The notes: a model not told the origin generated them from the sequence alone. 64,000 nucleotides of DNA from Nonomuraea thailandensis (GCF_024172165.1 NZ_JAMZEB010000002.1:3431501-3495500), one strand, 5' to 3'; counted from the first letter of the stretch, positions 1-8,746 are shown. Translations and numbers: made by a program.

Positions 1-734
1 GAGAGCTCGCGCAGGTCCATGCGGCGGTGGGCGTCGTTGGTGGTACGCAGCTCGCCCATCATGCGGTCGCGCAGGAACCGGCCGCTGTTGAAGAGCCGGA
101 TCTCCTTGGCCGCCTCGATGGTGCCGAGCAGGTTGCCGTAGAAGAGCTGGCGCCGCTCGGCCGGGCTGGTCTCCCACAACATCGCCATGCGGCGGCGCGA
201 CAGCCGGAGCTGCGCCACCAGGGCGGGAGCTCCGGTGGCCAGCACGATGCCGGTCAGGCCCGGGCTGATGACCAGGAGCGATCCGGCCATCCCCACGAGG
301 GTGACGAGCGACTGGACGACCCTGAACGACCCAGTGACGATGCCCTGCCCCGTCTGCATGCCGTTCTGGGCCAGCCGCAGCCTGTCGTGGAAGACCGGGT
401 CCTCGAACGGGCGCAGGCCGGCGAAGCGCAGGGTGGCGGTGAAGAGCTGGGCGGTCGTGTGCGCGGTGAAGAGCCGGCCGATCTGGCTGCCGAGATACCG
501 GCTGACCTGCGGCAGGGCCGCGACCAGCACCCCGGCGCCGGCCAGGCCGGCCGCGAGGGCCGGCAGCCCGGTCGCGGGGACGTCGCCCACCAGGCTGTCG
601 ACGACCGCCTTGGTCAGCCAGGCCACGGCGATCGGCGCGAGCGCCTCGGCCAGCATGACCAGGACGTAGAGAAGTGTCAGGCCGGGGGCCGTGCGGATGG
701 CCGTCCCCGCCGCGACGCGAGCGGCGGCGATCAT
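1..734 (-). CDS. ABC exporter, N-terminal transmembrane part (runs off the left edge)
   Basis: This reading frame begins at an ATG at 734 and stays open to the window edge, giving about 244 residues. They look like the membrane domain of a fused permease-ATPase exporter: hydrophobic helices, then the run EIRLFNSGRFLRDR, which is typical of the cytoplasmic coupling region of type IV ABC exporters. The ATP-binding domain would lie outside the window. The start overlaps the stop of the upstream thioredoxin-like gene by the four bases ATGA, so the two are very probably translated together. Such exporters in actinomycetes often move peptides or lipids; the substrate here is unknown. I am confident of the class and not of the cargo. 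Confidence 0.8.
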   Translation of the reverse strand, partial: MIAAARVAAGTAIRTAPGLTLLYVLVMLAEALAPIAVAWLTKAVVDSLVGDVPATGLPALAAGLAGAGVLVAALPQVSRYLGSQIGRLFTAHTTAQLFTATLRFAGLRPFEDPVFHDRLRLAQNGMQTGQGIVTGSFRVVQSLVTLVGMAGSLLVISPGLTGIVLATGAPALVAQLRLSRRRMAMLWETSPAERRQLFYGNLLGTIEAAKEIRLFNSGRFLRDRMMGELRTTNDAHRRMDLREL

Positions 735-1255
735 GTGCCTGCGGCGACGGGCATGACGTGGTCGCTGGAGACCACCGTCCCGTCCGCGCCGATCCGGAGG
801 ACGGTCGGGTAGCCGCTGACCTTGAACGCCGACTGCACGGGCCCGCCGGGCGTCTCGTGGACGACCCGCGCCACCTGGGCGAGCTGGTCGACGTACGCCT
901 CCGAGGGTTCGCCGGGCTCGGCGGCGACCACGGCGAGTACCGCGTCGTGAGTCCGGCGGGCGTGCTCGACGAACCGCGGCAGCAGCTTCTCGCACGGCTC
1001 GCAGCCCACCGAGAAGAAGCCGACCAGGGCCGGGCCGCCGAGCAACTCGGCGGAGATCGGCTCGCCGCCGGTGGTGGTGGCGGCGAAGTCCGGGAGCCTG
1101 TCACCTCGTACGAGCCCTTCGCCGCGCATCGGGTCGGCATGGGCGGCGGGCTGTGCGGCCTGATGGCGCAACCGCCGGATCACGCCCACGGTCAGCAGCA
1201 GATTCACCATGCACAGCAGACCGACCAGCACGACCGCGGCGACCAGGTACGGCAT
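731..1255 (-). CDS. Membrane-anchored TlpA/thioredoxin-like protein
   Basis: The 174-residue protein starts with one hydrophobic helix (about residues 3-27) followed by a charged linker and a thioredoxin-fold domain. The redox motif CEPC is at residues 85-88 in the context FFSVGCEPCEKLL, and a cis-Pro-type segment (GYPTVLRI) lies near the C-terminus, so it is probably a thiol-disulfide reductase facing outward from the membrane. The start is supported by GGGGAG nine bases upstream of the ATG. It is coupled by an ATGA overlap to an ABC exporter gene, a pairing that suggests redox care of an exported cysteine-containing peptide or of the exporter itself. The partner and substrate are inferences. 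Confidence 0.85.
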   Translation of the reverse strand: MPYLVAAVVLVGLLCMVNLLLTVGVIRRLRHQAAQPAAHADPMRGEGLVRGDRLPDFAATTTGGEPISAELLGGPALVGFFSVGCEPCEKLLPRFVEHARRTHDAVLAVVAAEPGEPSEAYVDQLAQVARVVHETPGGPVQSAFKVSGYPTVLRIGADGTVVSSDHVMPVAAGT

Positions 1256-1339
1256 GACACACTCCCCGACGTTTGCATGAACCCACGACGAGGGATGCTC
1301 CCCGATCCTCCTAGCGCGTCCCTAGCGCGCGGCTGGCCT

Positions 1340-1731
1340 CCGGCTCCGGCCCTGAAGATCTCCGAGATCAGCTCCACGCCGTCCTGACCGGCCTCCCCCC
1401 GCCCGACACGGCCGACAGCGCGCTGGGACCAGATCATGGACTTCATCCGGCTGCCGGCCACCCGCTTGTTCCTGACCCTGCTCGCTGAAGCCGTGGAGAC
1501 CGGCTCCCCGATCCGCGAACACTACGCACGCCTGCACACGGCGCTGCGGCAGGGGGTGCGGGCCCGGGTCCCGGAGCACGCGACGCCCTCGGACGCCACT
1601 CCGGAGGCGCTCACGGTCCTGCTCGTGGGGGACCGTCAGCACAGTGGCGGGTGGCGCCCGAGGCGGTCGCCCTCGACGCCGTCCAGGCCACGATCCGCGC
1701 CCTGCTGCGCCCGAGCCTCGGCCTCGCCTGA
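1340..1731 (+). pseudogene. TetR/AcrR regulator, frameshifted C-terminal remnant
   Basis: Three frames must be joined to recover one protein tail. The segment starts DLRDQLHAVLTGLPPP, shifts near 1415 into RWDQIMDFIRLPATRLFLTL, and shifts again near 1640 into VAPEAVALDAVQATIRALLR before a stop at 1729-1731. These are typical of the ligand-binding helices and last helix of AcrR-like regulators. The DNA-binding N-terminus is absent. It is a broken gene, not a regulator of the neighbouring operon. Confidence 0.65.
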
Positions 1732-1752
1732 TGTCGGCCTCGCCTGATGTCG
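1721..1752. repeat. 16-bp tandem duplication at the end of the TetR remnant
   Basis: GCCTCGCCTGATGTCG occurs twice back to back (1721-1736 and 1737-1752). The copies include the stop codon of the decayed regulator. This looks like a slippage product and has no evident function. Confidence 0.8.
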
Positions 1753-1781
1753 GCGTAGCCGTGGACTCGGGCATCAGGTCT

Positions 1782-3374
1782 TCAGGCGGTGGGCATCAGG
1801 TCGCGGCGGCGCAGGAACGCCAGCCCCGCCGCAGTCAGGGTGATCGCCACCACGGTCAGCCCCAGCAGTGGCGCTGCCGGTGACGAGGCGCTGCCCAGTA
1901 GCGTCGCCGGCACGTGCACGAACGGCGAAAGGTCGAGGATGATCCCGGTGGCCAGCTTGAACTCCGCCAGCAGATCCACGACCAGGAAGAGGCCGAGCGC
2001 GGTCCAGCTCACGGCAGCCGCCAGTCGTGGCAGCAGGCCGGACAGCAGTGTGGCGATCCCGACCACCGTCCAGACCGCGGGCAGGTAGGCGAGCGTGGCC
2101 CCGGTGACGCGGGCCAGGTCGCCGTCGAAGGTGAGCCCCGCCGCAGCGCCCAGCACGGTCAACAGCAGCACCGGGCTCACGACGGCGAACACCAGATGGC
2201 TCAGCGCCCAGCGCAGCCGGCCAACGGGGGTGGACAACAGCAGCTCGGCCCGGCCCGCCGACTCCTCCGCGCGGGCGCGCAGCGCCGACACCAGCGCCGC
2301 CCCCGCGACGAGCTGGCTGAGCACGTACATCACAAAGGTGAAGAACACATCCGAGAGCCGGGCTTCGGCGCCACCGAGGGTGGCGGCCAGCTCCCGGAAC
2401 TGCGGCGTGTCCAGCTGGGCGTTCAGCCCGCGGGCCGCGACGCCGAGCAGGGCGCCCAACGCTCCGAAACCGACCGCGAAACCCGCCAGGGTGCCGCGGT
2501 GCAGGCGAGCGGACAGGCCGAACGCGCCCGGCAACGTTCCCTCGGCAGGTCCGAGGCGGACGGAGATCAGGCCGCCCGCCACGTCCCGCCGCGTGGACAG
2601 CGTGAACGCGACCGCTGCCAGGGCGGCGGCGAACACCGCGATGAGCCCCAGCACCCACCACTGGTCCCCGGCGTAGGGCCTGGTCAACCGGACCCAGCCG
2701 AACGGCGTCAGCCACGCCAGCCAGCCGATGCCGCCGGTGTCGGCCAGCGAGCGCAGCGCGAACAGCAGGCCGCCGATGGCGATCGCGATGCCGCGCGCCG
2801 TACCGGAGGATGCGGTGAGCTGCCCGGTGACGGCGGCCACGGCCGCGAACGCCCAGCCGCCCGCGGCGGTGGACAGCCCGAACAGCAGCGAGGAACCCGT
2901 GGGCAGCCCGCCCGCGACCAGGGCGGGCACCGACAGCAGACCGTGCAGCAGGTTGGCGGCCAGCACGACCGCGAGCGCGGCGGCCAGCGGAGCGTGGCGG
3001 CCGATGACACCTGAGGCCAGCAGTTCCCGCCGTCCGGTCTCCTCCTCGACACGGGTGTGCCTGATCATCAGCAGGATGCTGATCAGCCCGCCGATCAGCG
3101 CCAGAGAGGAGCCGAGCGTCCATGCGGTCAGGCCGCCGACGCTCGTGTCGTAGATGGGGCCGCGCATGGCCAGCTGCGCGGGATTGCTCGCCGAGGCCGC
3201 CGCGAAGGAGTCGCGGGCGGCCTGGTCGGCGTACAGATCAGTGGTGGCGGAGGCGATGCTTGCCGGAAGCAGCGCGGTGATCGCGATCCACACGGGCAGC
3301 AGCACGCGGTCCCTGCGCAGGATGAGCCGGATCAGTGTCCCTGTGCCGGTCATGGTGCCGGTGGTGCCGGTCAT
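1782..3374 (-). CDS. ABC-2 type multidrug transporter permease
   Basis: The 530-residue protein is hydrophobic throughout, with roughly twelve predicted membrane segments arranged as two similar halves, as in double-length ABC-2 exporter permeases. Each half begins with a cytoplasmic stretch before membrane helices, and RHTRVEEETGRRELL and RARAEESAGRAELL are matching motifs in the two halves. The ATG at 3374 overlaps the stop of the upstream ATPase gene by one base, so translation is coupled. With the ATPase and TetR gene it forms a self-regulated efflux operon. The substrate cannot be read from the sequence. Confidence 0.88.
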   Translation of the reverse strand: MTGTTGTMTGTGTLIRLILRRDRVLLPVWIAITALLPASIASATTDLYADQAARDSFAAASASNPAQLAMRGPIYDTSVGGLTAWTLGSSLALIGGLISILLMIRHTRVEEETGRRELLASGVIGRHAPLAAALAVVLAANLLHGLLSVPALVAGGLPTGSSLLFGLSTAAGGWAFAAVAAVTGQLTASSGTARGIAIAIGGLLFALRSLADTGGIGWLAWLTPFGWVRLTRPYAGDQWWVLGLIAVFAAALAAVAFTLSTRRDVAGGLISVRLGPAEGTLPGAFGLSARLHRGTLAGFAVGFGALGALLGVAARGLNAQLDTPQFRELAATLGGAEARLSDVFFTFVMYVLSQLVAGAALVSALRARAEESAGRAELLLSTPVGRLRWALSHLVFAVVSPVLLLTVLGAAAGLTFDGDLARVTGATLAYLPAVWTVVGIATLLSGLLPRLAAAVSWTALGLFLVVDLLAEFKLATGIILDLSPFVHVPATLLGSASSPAAPLLGLTVVAITLTAAGLAFLRRRDLMPTA

Positions 3375-4261
3375 CAGGCGGCTCCCTCGTAGTGGCGCAG
3401 GAACAGCTCTTCCAGTGTCGGTGGCTGCGTGGTCAGGCTGCGTACGCCCGCCCGGGCCAGCTCGGCGAGCACCGGGGTGAGCGCGTCGCCGTCCACCTGG
3501 CAGCGCAGCCGGGCACCGTCCACGGTCAAGCCGTGCACGCCGGGCAGGGCGCCAAGGCCCGGCGTCGGTCCGATCAGCTCGGCGGTGACCGAGGTGCGGG
3601 TGAGGTGGCGCAGGTCGGCCAGGCTGCCGGACTCGACGGTGCGTCCGGCGCGGATGATGCTGACGCGGTCGCACAACGTCTCCACCTCCGACAGGATGTG
3701 GCTGGACAGCAGCACGGTGCGGCCGTCGCGCTTCTCCTTCAGGACGCAGTCGTTGAAGACCGCCTCCATGAGGGGGTCGAGGCCGGAGGTGGGCTCGTCC
3801 AGGATCAGCAGCTCCACGTCGGAGGCGAACGCGGCCACCAGCGCGACCTTCTGCCGGTTGCCCTTGGAGTAGGTGCGGCATTTCTTGCGCGGGTCGAGCT
3901 CGAAGCGCTCCAGCAGCTCGGCGCGGCGTTTCGGGTCGAGGCCGCCGCGTACCCTGCCCAGCAGGTCGATGACCTCGCCGCCGGTCAGCGACGGCCACAG
4001 GGTGACGTCGCCGGGCACGTAGGCGAGCCGCCGGTGCAACTCGGTGGCATCGCGCCAGGGGTCGCCACCGAGTAATGCGATCCGGCCGCCGTCGGCGCGC
4101 ATCTGCCCCAGCAGGATGCGGATCGTGGTGGTCTTGCCCGCGCCGTTGGGGCCGAGGAAGCCGTGCACCTCGCCCGTCTTGACGGTGAGGTCGAGCCCGT
4201 CCAGGGCCCTGACCTGGCCGAAGGTCTTGACCAGGCCGTCGGCGTGCACTGCGGCGTTCAT
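3374..4261 (-). CDS. ABC transporter ATP-binding protein (DrrA-like)
   Basis: The 295-residue protein has a Walker A motif GPNGAGKTTT near residue 38, a signature region with YSKGNRQK in place of LSGGQ, and the Walker B/D-loop LLILDEPTSGLD. The C-terminal extension after the nucleotide-binding domain matches the size of DrrA/CcmA-type exporter ATPases. It should power the ABC-2 permease encoded next. Its ATG overlaps the stop of the upstream TetR gene by ATGA and its stop overlaps the permease start. The signature loop is degenerate, which is common in this family and not a sign of loss. Confidence 0.92.
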   Translation of the reverse strand: MNAAVHADGLVKTFGQVRALDGLDLTVKTGEVHGFLGPNGAGKTTTIRILLGQMRADGGRIALLGGDPWRDATELHRRLAYVPGDVTLWPSLTGGEVIDLLGRVRGGLDPKRRAELLERFELDPRKKCRTYSKGNRQKVALVAAFASDVELLILDEPTSGLDPLMEAVFNDCVLKEKRDGRTVLLSSHILSEVETLCDRVSIIRAGRTVESGSLADLRHLTRTSVTAELIGPTPGLGALPGVHGLTVDGARLRCQVDGDALTPVLAELARAGVRSLTTQPPTLEELFLRHYEGAA

Positions 4262-4893
4262 TGGTGTCCCTCAAGTTTCTCCAGGCCCGTCCGCGCCTGG
4301 TCGAACAGTTCGCGGCCGAGGAATTCGGGCCGGATCAGGTCGAGCTGGGCCTTGCCGACGCGCAGCGCGCCCTGCGGGTCGTACAAATCCGTGCCCAGCG
4401 CGCGGGAGACGTGCTCGTGCAGCACCGTGATGCCCAGTTTCATCGCCGTCAGCACGGTCGCGCGGGCGCGGTGATCGGCCTCGGCCTGCTCGTCGTCGGA
4501 GAGATGCTCCTCCGTCACGCTGACGAGTTCGTCGAACATGGCGGCGGCCGCGGGAGAGCCGTCCACGAGGGCGCGGCCGAGGTACTTCATCAGCGGCGGC
4601 GCGGTCCGGTGGACGTTCTCGATGAATTCCGGCTTGTCCAGGCCGCGGTCGGTGACGCCCGCGGTGGCCTGGTCGCGCAGGTAGCCGAGGACGTACTCGT
4701 CGCACGCGTGTCTGAGTGCCTCCTTGGTGCCGAAGTGGTGCTGCACCAGGCCCGGCGAGACCTTGGCGGCCTCGGCGATCCCGCGGATCGTGGTGGCCTT
4801 GACCCCCTGCTCCGCGAACAACGCCATCGCCGCGTCGCGGATGCGGGCACGCGTCGTCAGATCCTCTTCAGTGATTGGTCGCACGTCCAGCAT
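4258..4893 (-). CDS. TetR-family repressor of the ABC efflux operon
   Basis: The 211-residue protein has an N-terminal helix-turn-helix (TIRGIAEAAKVSPGLVQHHFGTKEALRHACD, quoted here as two motif blocks: TIRGIAEAAKVSPGLV and HHFGTKEALR) and an alpha-helical ligand domain. The ATG at 4893 is chosen because upstream sequence in frame is not TetR-like and a palindrome lies directly before it. It is the first gene of a three-gene operon with ABC ATPase and permease genes joined by overlapping codons, so it probably represses the operon until a drug or metabolite binds. The inducer is unknown. Confidence 0.88.
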   Translation of the reverse strand: MLDVRPITEEDLTTRARIRDAAMALFAEQGVKATTIRGIAEAAKVSPGLVQHHFGTKEALRHACDEYVLGYLRDQATAGVTDRGLDKPEFIENVHRTAPPLMKYLGRALVDGSPAAAAMFDELVSVTEEHLSDDEQAEADHRARATVLTAMKLGITVLHEHVSRALGTDLYDPQGALRVGKAQLDLIRPEFLGRELFDQARTGLEKLEGHQ

Positions 4894-4896
4894 TCT

Positions 4897-4908
4897 ATAC
4901 AAACGTAT
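4897..4908. promoter_or_regulatory. Candidate TetR operator
   Basis: ATAC-AAAC-GTAT is a short palindrome four bases upstream of the TetR start codon and overlaps the likely promoter. The position fits autorepression, but the arms are only four bases, so the call is tentative. Confidence 0.35.
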
Positions 4909-4943
4909 TGCAGACCATGCAAGCGTGCAGCGCTGGAGAGACC

Positions 4944-5480
4944 CTAGGCGTGGCGGCGGCGCCGATAGTAGGCGTAGGCCAGGGCGAGCACGATCGGGCC
5001 CCACAGGTTCAGCGGGCTGACGCATGCCGTGGCCAGGATCTCCCACCAGACGTTCTCGTAAGCGACCTGGTCAACGACCCCGACCCACTGGAGCACCGTC
5101 TGTACCGGCAGCATCGACAAGATCGCACCCCCGGCCACCGCGGGGATGATCGCGGCCATCGGCCGTACGCGCCGCCCCCCGAGGAACGGGATCCAATTCG
5201 GGACGACCTCTCCCCACCGGCGCACGAGGCCGATGCACAGCAAGGCCGCCAGCTCCGACAACACGCTGAGCCCGAAGACGTACGGGATGGTGATCCACAA
5301 TGGCGATACCGGCGCGTCGTCGAGCTGACCCATTTCGAAGTGAAAGGCGAACGGCAGCCTCCACAGACACGAAGGAAGCAGCAGCCAGGGAAGCGCGTAG
5401 GCGGCACGCAGCGCCCAGCGTGGGACGGGCCGTTCGGTGTCGCTGGCGGCCGGAGCCTTGTGCAGCGAGTTGATCGTCAT
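4944..5480 (-). CDS. Small four-helix membrane protein, divergent from a two-component system (copy 1)
   Basis: The 178-residue protein has about four membrane helices and a basic C-terminal tail (YAYYRRRRHA). I do not recognise a named family. It is clearly a paralogue of the protein at 12346-12894: both share PRW near the first helix, a WRLPFAF motif, SELxA in the second helix, a GGRRV loop and an LWGPxxxAxxYAYxRRRR ending. Both copies lie divergently next to a NarL-type histidine kinase/response regulator pair, which suggests a function as sensor partner or target of that system. Its ATG overlaps by ATGA the stop of a small upstream ORF with a strong ribosome binding site. Confidence 0.82.
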   Translation of the reverse strand: MTINSLHKAPAASDTERPVPRWALRAAYALPWLLLPSCLWRLPFAFHFEMGQLDDAPVSPLWITIPYVFGLSVLSELAALLCIGLVRRWGEVVPNWIPFLGGRRVRPMAAIIPAVAGGAILSMLPVQTVLQWVGVVDQVAYENVWWEILATACVSPLNLWGPIVLALAYAYYRRRRHA

Positions 5481-5689
5481 TGTTCTACCTCCAGGACTGT
5501 CTGGATGACTAGCCGACGTGTATTCGATCTCGGTGATTCATCTGGCCGTCGGAGGCCGGGCCGGCCGTCGGCGGTGAGACCGGCCGGCAGCCATCTCTCC
5601 CGCGTCCGCTTCTGCCGCCCCGCGCCCTGCCCGAGTGCTCCGTAGACGGCGCTTGACAGCAGCACGCCGGACACCGGTTTCCGTACCAT
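5477..5689 (-). CDS. Small ORF coupled to the membrane protein gene
   Basis: This 70-residue frame starts at ATG 5689 behind a near-perfect AGGAGG five bases upstream, and its stop overlaps the ATG of the membrane protein by ATGA. The N-terminus has a short apolar stretch (GVLLSSAVYGALGQ); the rest is basic and proline-rich and matches nothing I know. The ribosome binding site and overlap argue that it is translated, perhaps mainly to deliver ribosomes to the next gene. No equivalent is visible in the second copy of the module. Confidence 0.45.
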   Translation of the reverse strand: MVRKPVSGVLLSSAVYGALGQGAGRQKRTRERWLPAGLTADGRPGLRRPDESPRSNTRRLVIQTVLEVEQ

Positions 5690-5799
5690 CGCCGCCTCCT
5701 GGCCTCTGGAATCAGGACCCAGACTGCGCTCGCGTGGCGAGGAAGACATCTGCCGATCGGCTGATTCGCCGGCGCGGGCGCTGCCCTAAAGTGCCGCCC

Positions 5800-6924
5800 A
5801 TGAGACTTCTCGCAGGCGGGCTGGTGGCGGTCGGCGCGCTCGCGCTCGCACTCGTCCTCCGGCCGCTCCCGAGCCCGCTCGTCGTCGTGCCCGCGATGCT
5901 CACGGCCGCAGCCATGTGGCTCGTCTGGTGGCCGAGGGCACGCCCCCGCCTCGCGGCGATCACGGCGGCCGCCGGGGTGACCGGCGCGGCGTGCACGCTC
6001 GCCTGGTTGGCCGATCCCGGCACCGCCGGCGGCCCGTCGACCTACGTTCACACGGTCGCCGTGCTCACGCTCATCACGCTGACCGTGCGCTGGGCCGCCG
6101 TGCGGCAGGCGGTCCCGGCTGTGGGGGTGGCCGCGATCTCCGAGGCGCTCCTGGCGTTGCAGATCACCCAGCCACCACCCTCGGGCCTCGACGCGGTCGC
6201 CCTCACCCTCTTCTGGTCCATCGGCACGGCGGGAGCGGTGGGCCTCGGCGCGTATCTCCGCACCCTTGACCGGCGCCGGGTCGAGGCGGTCAGGCAGGCC
6301 CGCCGTACCCAGCGGCTGCAGCTCGCCCGCGACCTGCACGACTTCGTCGCCCACGACGTCAGCGCCATGGTCCTGCAGGCACAGGCGGCGCAGATCCTGC
6401 TCGACCGCGATCCGTCCGAGGCCGCGGCGGCGCTGCGGGCGATCGAGGAGGACGGCTCGCGGGCGCTCGCGTCGATGGACCGGAGCGTGCGCATGCTGCG
6501 CGAATTGGAGGGTGACAGCGCCTCCGCCGAGCCGCTGCCCGGGCTCGACGGCCTGCCCGATCTGGTACGGCGTTTCGCCGACGCGGGTTTTCCTGACACC
6601 GAGATGCGCGTCGAACCGTCCGGCCCGGTGCCGCGCGAGGTCGCGACCACGATCTACCGCATCGTCGTCGAGGCGCTCACCAACGTCAGAAAGCACGCAC
6701 CGGCCGGGTCGAGCGTCGCCATCCAGGTGAGCGACGAGACAGGGCCGGTCGTCGTGACCGTAGCCGACCATGCACGCGACCGGGCACTGCCACGCCTGCC
6801 GCCCGCCGAACGCGCCGGCGTCGGCCTGGCCGGGCTGGCCGAGCGGGTGCAGGCGCTGGGCGGCGAGTTCACCTCGGGCCGCGCCGCCGGCGGCGGCTGG
6901 GTCGTGAAGGCGGTGTTCCCATGA
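5800..6924 (+). CDS. Sensor histidine kinase, NarL/DesK type (copy 1)
   Basis: The 374-residue protein has an N-terminal membrane domain of about five helices (residues 1-150), a HisKA_3 dimerisation helix with LARDLHDFVAHDV (phospho-acceptor His180), and an HATPase domain with an N-box EALTNVRKHA and a glycine box GVGLAGLAERV. The ATG at 5800 is preferred because the membrane domain begins there. Its stop overlaps the response regulator start by ATGA, so kinase and regulator are made together. The lack of a large extracellular loop suggests that it senses a membrane event. It is divergent from the small membrane protein gene ending at 5480. Confidence 0.9.
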   Translation: MRLLAGGLVAVGALALALVLRPLPSPLVVVPAMLTAAAMWLVWWPRARPRLAAITAAAGVTGAACTLAWLADPGTAGGPSTYVHTVAVLTLITLTVRWAAVRQAVPAVGVAAISEALLALQITQPPPSGLDAVALTLFWSIGTAGAVGLGAYLRTLDRRRVEAVRQARRTQRLQLARDLHDFVAHDVSAMVLQAQAAQILLDRDPSEAAAALRAIEEDGSRALASMDRSVRMLRELEGDSASAEPLPGLDGLPDLVRRFADAGFPDTEMRVEPSGPVPREVATTIYRIVVEALTNVRKHAPAGSSVAIQVSDETGPVVVTVADHARDRALPRLPPAERAGVGLAGLAERVQALGGEFTSGRAAGGGWVVKAVFP

Positions 6925-7568
6925 CCATCCGGGTTCTGATAGCCGACGATCAGCCGGCCGTCCGGCGCAGCTTCCGCACGATCCTCGCCGCCCAGCCGAA
7001 CTTGGAGGTGGTGGGCGAGGCAGCGGACGGCGTGGCCGCGCTCGACCTCGCCCGTGAGCTGCGGCCGGACGTGGTCGTCGCCGACATCCGCATGCCGCGC
7101 ATGGACGGGCTCGAACTCACCCGGCGCCTGGCCGGCCCCGAGACGCCATCGCCGATGCGGGTGATCGTCGTGACCACGTACGACCTCGATGAGTACGTGC
7201 ACGCTGCCCTCCGCGCAGGAGCCTGCGGGTTCCTGCTCAAACACGCGGGGCCGGTGCTCCTCGTGGAGGGCATCAGAGCGGCAGCCGCCGGCGATGCCTT
7301 GATCAGCCCCTCGGTGACCGTACGCCTGCTGCGCCATCTCACCCCGTCACCCGCTCGTACCGGCGTACCGGGCGAACAGCCGCTGAGCGACCGCGAGCTG
7401 GAGATCGTCAAGCTGGTCGCCGCAGGGAGGTCCAACCCCGAAATCGCCGCCGAGTTGTTCATTTCGGCGGGCACCGCCAAGACTCACGTGGCCAACGTCC
7501 AGCGCAAGCTCGGTGTGCGCAACCGCGTGGGCATAGCCGCCTGGGCCTGGGAACACGGCCACGCGTGA
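6921..7568 (+). CDS. NarL/FixJ-family response regulator (copy 1)
   Basis: The 215-residue protein has a receiver domain with acidic residues D9 and D10, phospho-acceptor D55 (VVVADIRMPRMDG) and a conserved Lys in FLLKHAGP. A LuxR-type helix-turn-helix follows near residues 150-205 (LSDRELEIVKLVAAG, TAKTHVANVQRKL). It is the cognate partner of the kinase with which it overlaps by four bases. The likely target is the divergent membrane protein operon, or the efflux genes beyond it, but no repeated binding site was identified. Confidence 0.92.
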   Translation: MTIRVLIADDQPAVRRSFRTILAAQPNLEVVGEAADGVAALDLARELRPDVVVADIRMPRMDGLELTRRLAGPETPSPMRVIVVTTYDLDEYVHAALRAGACGFLLKHAGPVLLVEGIRAAAAGDALISPSVTVRLLRHLTPSPARTGVPGEQPLSDRELEIVKLVAAGRSNPEIAAELFISAGTAKTHVANVQRKLGVRNRVGIAAWAWEHGHA

Positions 7569-7972
7569 ACCCTGAGCGAGCGCCTGCGGTGACGCCGACA
7601 CCGTTCGATCGCGGCGACGGCGGTCGCTGCGGCGCTCTGTCTGCCGCGCGCGTTGTGTGCGCGATCGTGTCGAGGAGCCCGAACCCTTCCACCTCGATCA
7701 CACTGTTCTGGCCGTACAGGCTCCACTCGCTGTCCTCGCGTCACAGGCGCAGGTCGCCCCCCTGGACCGTCGACGCCCACGCCCGGGGCGGGTGGCCGTA
7801 CCTGACTGTACGGCTTCGCCTGGGGAGGACCGGCAGGCGCAACCCGCGGCATCGATGTCCCCTTCGTCGTCGGCCTTCCAAGACCTGGTACGCCGCCCCC
7901 TTCTCGGTAGCCCTCCCCGCCCTGTCCGGGCCGATCCCCACCGCCTGGACCTCGTTCGAGACCACCGGTGAC
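7569..7972. other. No convincing gene
   Basis: Several short open frames exist on both strands, but none has a ribosome binding site, a family motif or steady third-position bias. The minus strand carries possible fragments of one old protein in two frames (GRATEKGAAYQVLEGR and NSVIEVEGFGLLDT). I read this as decayed sequence. Confidence 0.4.
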
Positions 7973-8164
7973 TCAGGAAGGCCCCGCAAACGTCTTGTCG
8001 TAGTCGATCGGGCTGAGCTGGCCGAGGCGGAAGTGCCGCCGGACTGTGTTGTAGCGGTTGATCCAGCGGAACACCGCCAGGCGGGCGGTGCGGGGCGTCG
8101 GGCCAGTGGTGCGCCGCCGCAACGGCACGCGTTTCAGACTCGCGTCGACGAACTCAGTCGCCAC
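7973..8164 (-). pseudogene. IS3-family transposase, C-terminal fragment
   Basis: About 60 residues match the end of IS3-type integrase-core transposases: RWINRYNTVRRHFRLGQLSP followed by an IDYDKTF ending. Only the last part of the catalytic domain remains and no terminal repeats are visible nearby. It is a dead IS remnant. Confidence 0.75.
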
Positions 8165-8538
8165 GTCGTCGGCGCTGGTGCCGACCGCGCCTCGCCAGCT
8201 TCGAGCACGTCGTCGGGCGCCTGCTCCAGGGTGTCGGCCAACATCTGGAACCCTCGGCGGCCACGGCCGTTAGCAGCTCCGCCGTGTGGCCGAAGGGGGT
8301 ACGAGTGGGCGGTGGGTGAGAAGTTCGCGCCCCGTAGCCTTGGACTCTCCGACGCCGTCGGAAACTCGACCCTCATGGCGTACGTGTTCGGGTCCCGCCG
8401 CCAGTGGAAGATCACCAGCATGCCGTCGGGCTCTGTACGGACATCGACGGCGGAGTACCCGTCCCTCACAGCGCCTGGACGCTGCAAGCGTGTCCTGACC
8501 GCTTCGAGGACCTCCTGCCGGGGCCACCCGATGGTCAT
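8134..8538 (-). CDS. Hypothetical protein, probably altered at its C-terminus
   Basis: The 134-residue frame has a convincing N-terminal half (MTIGWPRQEVLEAVRTRL, then FHWRRDPNTYAMRVEFP), which looks like a small conserved actinobacterial protein of unknown function. After about residue 65 the composition changes to a low-complexity, Arg/Pro-rich tail and the frame runs into the IS3 remnant, so the natural C-terminus may have been lost by a frameshift near 8340. I do not know its function. Confidence 0.45.
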   Translation of the reverse strand: MTIGWPRQEVLEAVRTRLQRPGAVRDGYSAVDVRTEPDGMLVIFHWRRDPNTYAMRVEFPTASESPRLRGANFSPTAHSYPLRPHGGAANGRGRRGFQMLADTLEQAPDDVLEAGEARSAPAPTTWRLSSSTRV

Positions 8539-8746
8539 GTGTCCAGACTCCCACGCTCACACCCTGATCCAATCGGCACAAGCCACTGCAGCTCGCACCC
8601 CCTTCACACTCCGCAGGGCCGGCGGCCACCGCCCTCGGCCTGGTGCGCGGACGGCAGCGACGGCCGGCCGCAAGATGCACCCTGCTGCCTTGCCCTCTCC
8701 GTGAGCGGCCCAGCCCGGACGCGGTCAGCCGGGAACGGGCCCGTTG

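Noticed and set aside
1914..3014. A long plus-strand frame opposite the ABC permease gene
   Set aside because: It is antisense to a well-supported membrane protein, rich in Gln/Arg/Gly and without motifs, as expected from GC-rich shadow frames.
1782..4274. One fused 830-residue ATPase-permease protein
   Set aside because: The N-terminal part is an out-of-frame reading of the ATPase gene; the true genes are separate and overlap by one base at 3374.
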